Shown in pieces: positions 29,953-32,432 of a stretch of 32,432 nt of DNA. The notes beneath the pieces were generated by a model, which was given only the letters and a program-made list of their open reading frames with translations, had not been told where the DNA came from and made no database searches. Each line of letters begins with the position of its first letter. Position 1 is the first letter of the stretch. This DNA comes from a virus. The translations under genes were made by a program, and so were the position numbers. The stretch is from positions 1-32,432 of the IMG/VR virus record IMGVR_UViG_3300046167_000282; one strand, given 5' to 3'.

Positions 29953-31461
29953 ATGGCACTATTGCCTGTAACTCCGCCAGCTGGCATAGTCAATAACGGA
30001 ACTGACTATGCTAACAAAGGTCGTTGGGTTGACGGCAATCTTGTGCGTTTTGAAAATGGCTATCTAAAACCTATTGGTGGTTGGTCTAAACTAAAAACTA
30101 CAGCATTAGACGGAGAACCTATAGGTATGTATGCCTATAAGGACAACCTAGGTGCTTCTATTTTAGCTGTTGGTACAAGACAAAAAGTTTATGTTTTATA
30201 CGACAACACCTGGACTGATATAACACCATCTGGCTTTGTAAATGATGCCTCTAATGATCCTCTTGGTTATGGTGCATACCACTATGATGTAGAAGATTAT
30301 GGCGATGCTAGAAGTCAATCTGGTTTACCTCTTGATACAGGTCATTTCTCCTTTGATAACTGGGGAGAGGATTTAATCTTCTGTTTTTCTGGCGATGGTA
30401 AAATATACAAGTGGAGGCCAGTTTCAGGCGGAACAGCTGATACCATAGGTACAGTTGTAACTAACGCACCTACAGGCTGTCAGGCTGTCCTAGTAACCAA
30501 TGAAAGGCACTTAGTTGCCATTGGTTCTGGTGGAGATCCTAGGAAGATATCTTGGAGTGATAGAGAAGATAGAAACACTTGGACGTCTAAAGCTACCAAT
30601 ACAGCAGGTGATGTACAAATACCTACAGGCGGTAGAGCATTACTAGCAGTTAAATACCAAAACGATGTCATTATCTTTAGTGATACTGGTATAGATAGAA
30701 TGAGCTATGTAGGCTCTCCTTTTGTTTATGGTATAACAGCAGCAGGTGCAAACTGTAAAGCAGTCAGCAGAAGATCAGTAGTACAAACTGGTAACTTCCT
30801 AGCGTGGATGGGAGAAAACTCCTTCTTTGTTTATGATGGCGTTGTGCGTGAAATACCATGTGATGTGCATGATTATGTATATGACCAACTAAACGTACCA
30901 GGAAGGAAAGCGTGCTGGGGTGGACACAACTCTAACTTCAACGAAATATGGTGGGGTTTCCCAAGTGGCGATGGTGTATATTTACCAAATAAATATGTTA
31001 TTTGGAACTATCTAGCAAACACCTGGTCTGTAGGAACAATGGATAGAGGTTGTTGGATTGACCAAGGTGCGTTTGATTTCCCTATAGCTGGAGACTCTCT
31101 TGGTTTTATTTATGAACATGAATCAACAACATTATCTAACTCACCAAACCTAAATAGTGATGTGCCATTTTGTACAAGTGGTCCAATAGAACTAGGTAAT
31201 GGTGATAACTATGTGCAATGTAACCAAATTATTCCAGACGAAGAAGCAAATACATTGCCAGGTGTAACAATAAGTTTTAAAGGTAAGTTTACCCCTCTAG
31301 GCAGCGAGACAGACTTTGGTAGTTTTACCTTTGAGAATGATGGATATACTGATGCTAGGTTTACAGCACGACAAGTACAGATGACTGTAACAGGTAGCAC
31401 AACACAAGATTTTCAAGTTGGTAATATAAGACTAAACTTAAGACAAAGAGGTAGAAGATAA
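29953..31461 (+). CDS. Packaged-DNA stabilization / gp10-like beta-propeller protein
   Basis: This 502-residue protein is rich in beta strands with repeated Trp/Gly blades (RWVDGNLVRFENGYLKPIGGW, DNLGASILAVGT, NTWTDITPSG, RHLVAIGSGGDPRKISWSD, DVIIFSDTGIDRMSYVG, NFLAWMGENSFFVYDG). The order suits the P22 gp10-like tail factor that closes the portal and holds DNA. Length is close to that of P22 gp10 (about 470). A tail hub or receptor-contact role in marine podoviruses is an alternative. The next gene starts one base before its end. Confidence 0.65.
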   Translation: MALLPVTPPAGIVNNGTDYANKGRWVDGNLVRFENGYLKPIGGWSKLKTTALDGEPIGMYAYKDNLGASILAVGTRQKVYVLYDNTWTDITPSGFVNDASNDPLGYGAYHYDVEDYGDARSQSGLPLDTGHFSFDNWGEDLIFCFSGDGKIYKWRPVSGGTADTIGTVVTNAPTGCQAVLVTNERHLVAIGSGGDPRKISWSDREDRNTWTSKATNTAGDVQIPTGGRALLAVKYQNDVIIFSDTGIDRMSYVGSPFVYGITAAGANCKAVSRRSVVQTGNFLAWMGENSFFVYDGVVREIPCDVHDYVYDQLNVPGRKACWGGHNSNFNEIWWGFPSGDGVYLPNKYVIWNYLANTWSVGTMDRGCWIDQGAFDFPIAGDSLGFIYEHESTTLSNSPNLNSDVPFCTSGPIELGNGDNYVQCNQIIPDEEANTLPGVTISFKGKFTPLGSETDFGSFTFENDGYTDARFTARQVQMTVTGSTTQDFQVGNIRLNLRQRGRR

Positions 31462-31823
31462 TGGATCTATCCTCACAAAGACAATATATACAACGTATAG
31501 AAGTAGCACACAGCATACTCACAACTACAGACTTAACAACATTTTATACAGCTCCAAGTGGCGATGACTTTACTTGCGCTGTAATTGAATCTATCTTGGT
31601 ATGTGACCATGATAATCAGCAAACTAAGATTACCTTTACAGTAGATAATGCAGGTACTACTTACACTATATTTAAAGAATATAACATTACTGCTTATGAT
31701 ACAGAGGAGCTTTTAACTAGAAGTCTGTTCTTACATCAAGGCGATGTTGTAAAGATACAAGCAGATCGTGCTGGTAATTTAACTGTTTATGCAAGTATTG
31801 TTGAGTATGGAAAAGGCGACTAA
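31461..31823 (+). CDS. 120-residue tail-region protein, unknown
   Basis: This is a beta-rich protein (SGDDFTCAVIESILVCDHDNQQTKITFTVDNAGTTYTIFKEYNI, then QGDVVKIQADRAGNLTVYASIVEYGKGD). It resembles small tail or fiber-cap proteins of phages, with a jelly-roll-like strand pattern. No named family is recognised. It overlaps the previous stop by one base and the next start by 17. Confidence 0.68.
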   Translation: MDLSSQRQYIQRIEVAHSILTTTDLTTFYTAPSGDDFTCAVIESILVCDHDNQQTKITFTVDNAGTTYTIFKEYNITAYDTEELLTRSLFLHQGDVVKIQADRAGNLTVYASIVEYGKGD

Positions 31824-32214
31824 TACAGTAGTAGACATACAAGAGGCACAAAGAGAGCCTTGGGAACTAGAGTTTGAAAGGTTAGAGCATCATATTATTC
31901 GTGCATTAAAGCACCAAGATATGTATAATTTAAGTGATATTAAAGAAAAAATAAAGGCTGGAGAGATGTTTATTTGGCCCAATACAGATTCAGTAATAGT
32001 GACTGAATTTGCAGAATACCCAAGATACAGAGTTTTAAGTATTAATCTGGTAGCTGGAAACTACAAAGAAGTAATAGAGATGTTACCCAGCTTGGAAGAA
32101 TTTGCCAAACAATGTGACTGCAAGAAAATTATTGGCGGTGGTCGTAAAGGTTGGATAAGAAAATTAAAACCACATGGGTTTGAAGAAATGAACTTATTAG
32201 TAAAGGAATTATAA
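31807..32214 (+). CDS. GNAT/acyltransferase-like phage virion-region protein
   Basis: ATG 31807 is preferred to a TTG at 31789 because the extra residues would only repeat the upstream gene in another frame. The 135-residue product has strand-helix elements (MFIWPNTDSVIVTEFAEYPRYRVLSINLVAG), a helix (YKEVIEMLPSLEEFAKQCDC) and KKIIGGGRKGWIRKLKPHGFEE. The last is a pattern of the acyltransferase-like proteins found in podovirus tail/ejection modules, similar in idea to T7 gp13. Whether it is enzymatic is unknown. Confidence 0.6.
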   Translation: MEKATNTVVDIQEAQREPWELEFERLEHHIIRALKHQDMYNLSDIKEKIKAGEMFIWPNTDSVIVTEFAEYPRYRVLSINLVAGNYKEVIEMLPSLEEFAKQCDCKKIIGGGRKGWIRKLKPHGFEEMNLLVKEL

Positions 32215-32224
32215 AGGAATTATT

Positions 32225-32432
32225 ATGGCAACAGCATTACCATACATTACAGCAGGAGCTACAGCATACGGAGCTTTAAAAGGTAGTGGAGACACACAAA
32301 CATCAAGCGTTGATCCAGCGACACAGGCTCGTTATGATGATTTATACAATAAAGCTAAAGGCGTAGCTAACCAACCTTTCGTTCCTTATACTGGCCCAAG
32401 GGTAGCTGGATTTAACCCAGACCAATTACAAG
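32225..32432 (+). CDS. Virion gene start, truncated at the right edge
   Basis: ATG 32225 follows AAAGGAATT. The 69 visible residues begin MATALPYITAGATAYGALKG and continue with DPATQARYDDLYNKAKGVANQPFVPYTGPRVAGF. The YxGPRVAGFxPxQ pattern is common at the start of tail/ejection structural proteins in marine podoviruses. The C-terminus lies outside the window; it may lie upstream of the partial gene at base 2 in a circular genome. Confidence 0.65.
   Translation, partial: MATALPYITAGATAYGALKGSGDTQTSSVDPATQARYDDLYNKAKGVANQPFVPYTGPRVAGFNPDQLQ

Noticed and set aside
1-32432. Window as a complete circular genome with the last gene continuing at base 1
   Set aside because: No end-to-end sequence overlap is visible and the joined frame cannot be confirmed; both edges look like cuts within the virion gene block.

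Overview
The window reads as one contiguous stretch of a tailed, most likely podovirus-type, temperate bacteriophage or prophage. It is visibly AT-rich and densely packed, with many ATGA or TAATG start/stop overlaps. The morphogenesis genes (portal, major capsid protein, adaptor, gp10-like protein, peptidase S74 fiber) resemble the SU10/P22-like genes common in marine phage metagenomes, so an AT-rich marine bacterial host is the best guess. Nothing in the window names the host. No rRNA, tRNA or bacterial housekeeping gene is visible.

Layout, left to right. (1) 2-4056: end of a virion gene, then a very large internal-virion/ejection-type protein split by a one-base frame break. (2) 4028-5673: a PD-(D/E)XK protein, a 20-bp direct repeat, a promoter and a tyrosine integrase (also split). 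(3) 5670-5945 on the minus strand: a DUF3310 protein, divergent from the rightward early operon. (4) 6058-11682: excisionase-like HTH protein, resolvase-like nuclease, Cas4/RecB-like nuclease, Sak4-like ATPase, SSB-like protein with a DDLPF tip, zinc-finger protein, TOPRIM-helicase (split) and two mini-proteins. (5) 11683-11850: a non-coding control region with three 23-bp-spaced repeats, the middle one a nearly perfect palindrome, and a strong hairpin. (6) 11851-12288: an HTH protein with codon use unlike its neighbours. (7) 15087-12452 on the minus strand: a tightly coupled operon of 13 very small genes, including zinc-binding proteins and two single-pass membrane peptides. (8) 15242-25097: small and large terminase, portal, small basic proteins, a holin/M15 endolysin/membrane-coiled-coil lysis cassette, a repetitive protein, scaffold and major capsid protein, closed by a UUCG hairpin. 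(9) 25146-32432: adaptor, tail and fiber genes, a gp10-like protein, an acyltransferase-like protein and a truncated virion gene.

The two virion modules at the window ends would be adjacent in a circular or permuted genome, so the window probably opens a genome inside the tail/ejection gene block. Integration and excision genes sit together at the left, recombination and replication follow, and late genes run rightward from a divergent promoter region at about 15.1-15.2 kb.

Four genes (ejection protein, integrase, helicase, a small basic protein) are each broken by what looks like one surplus base in or next to a homopolymer, all in the same direction. That points to sequencing or assembly insertions first and prophage decay second. 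The most original biology candidates are the repeat/palindrome control region with its compositionally foreign HTH gene, the mini-gene operon, and three membrane micro-peptides translationally coupled to neighbours. No single completely new system can be proven from sequence alone.
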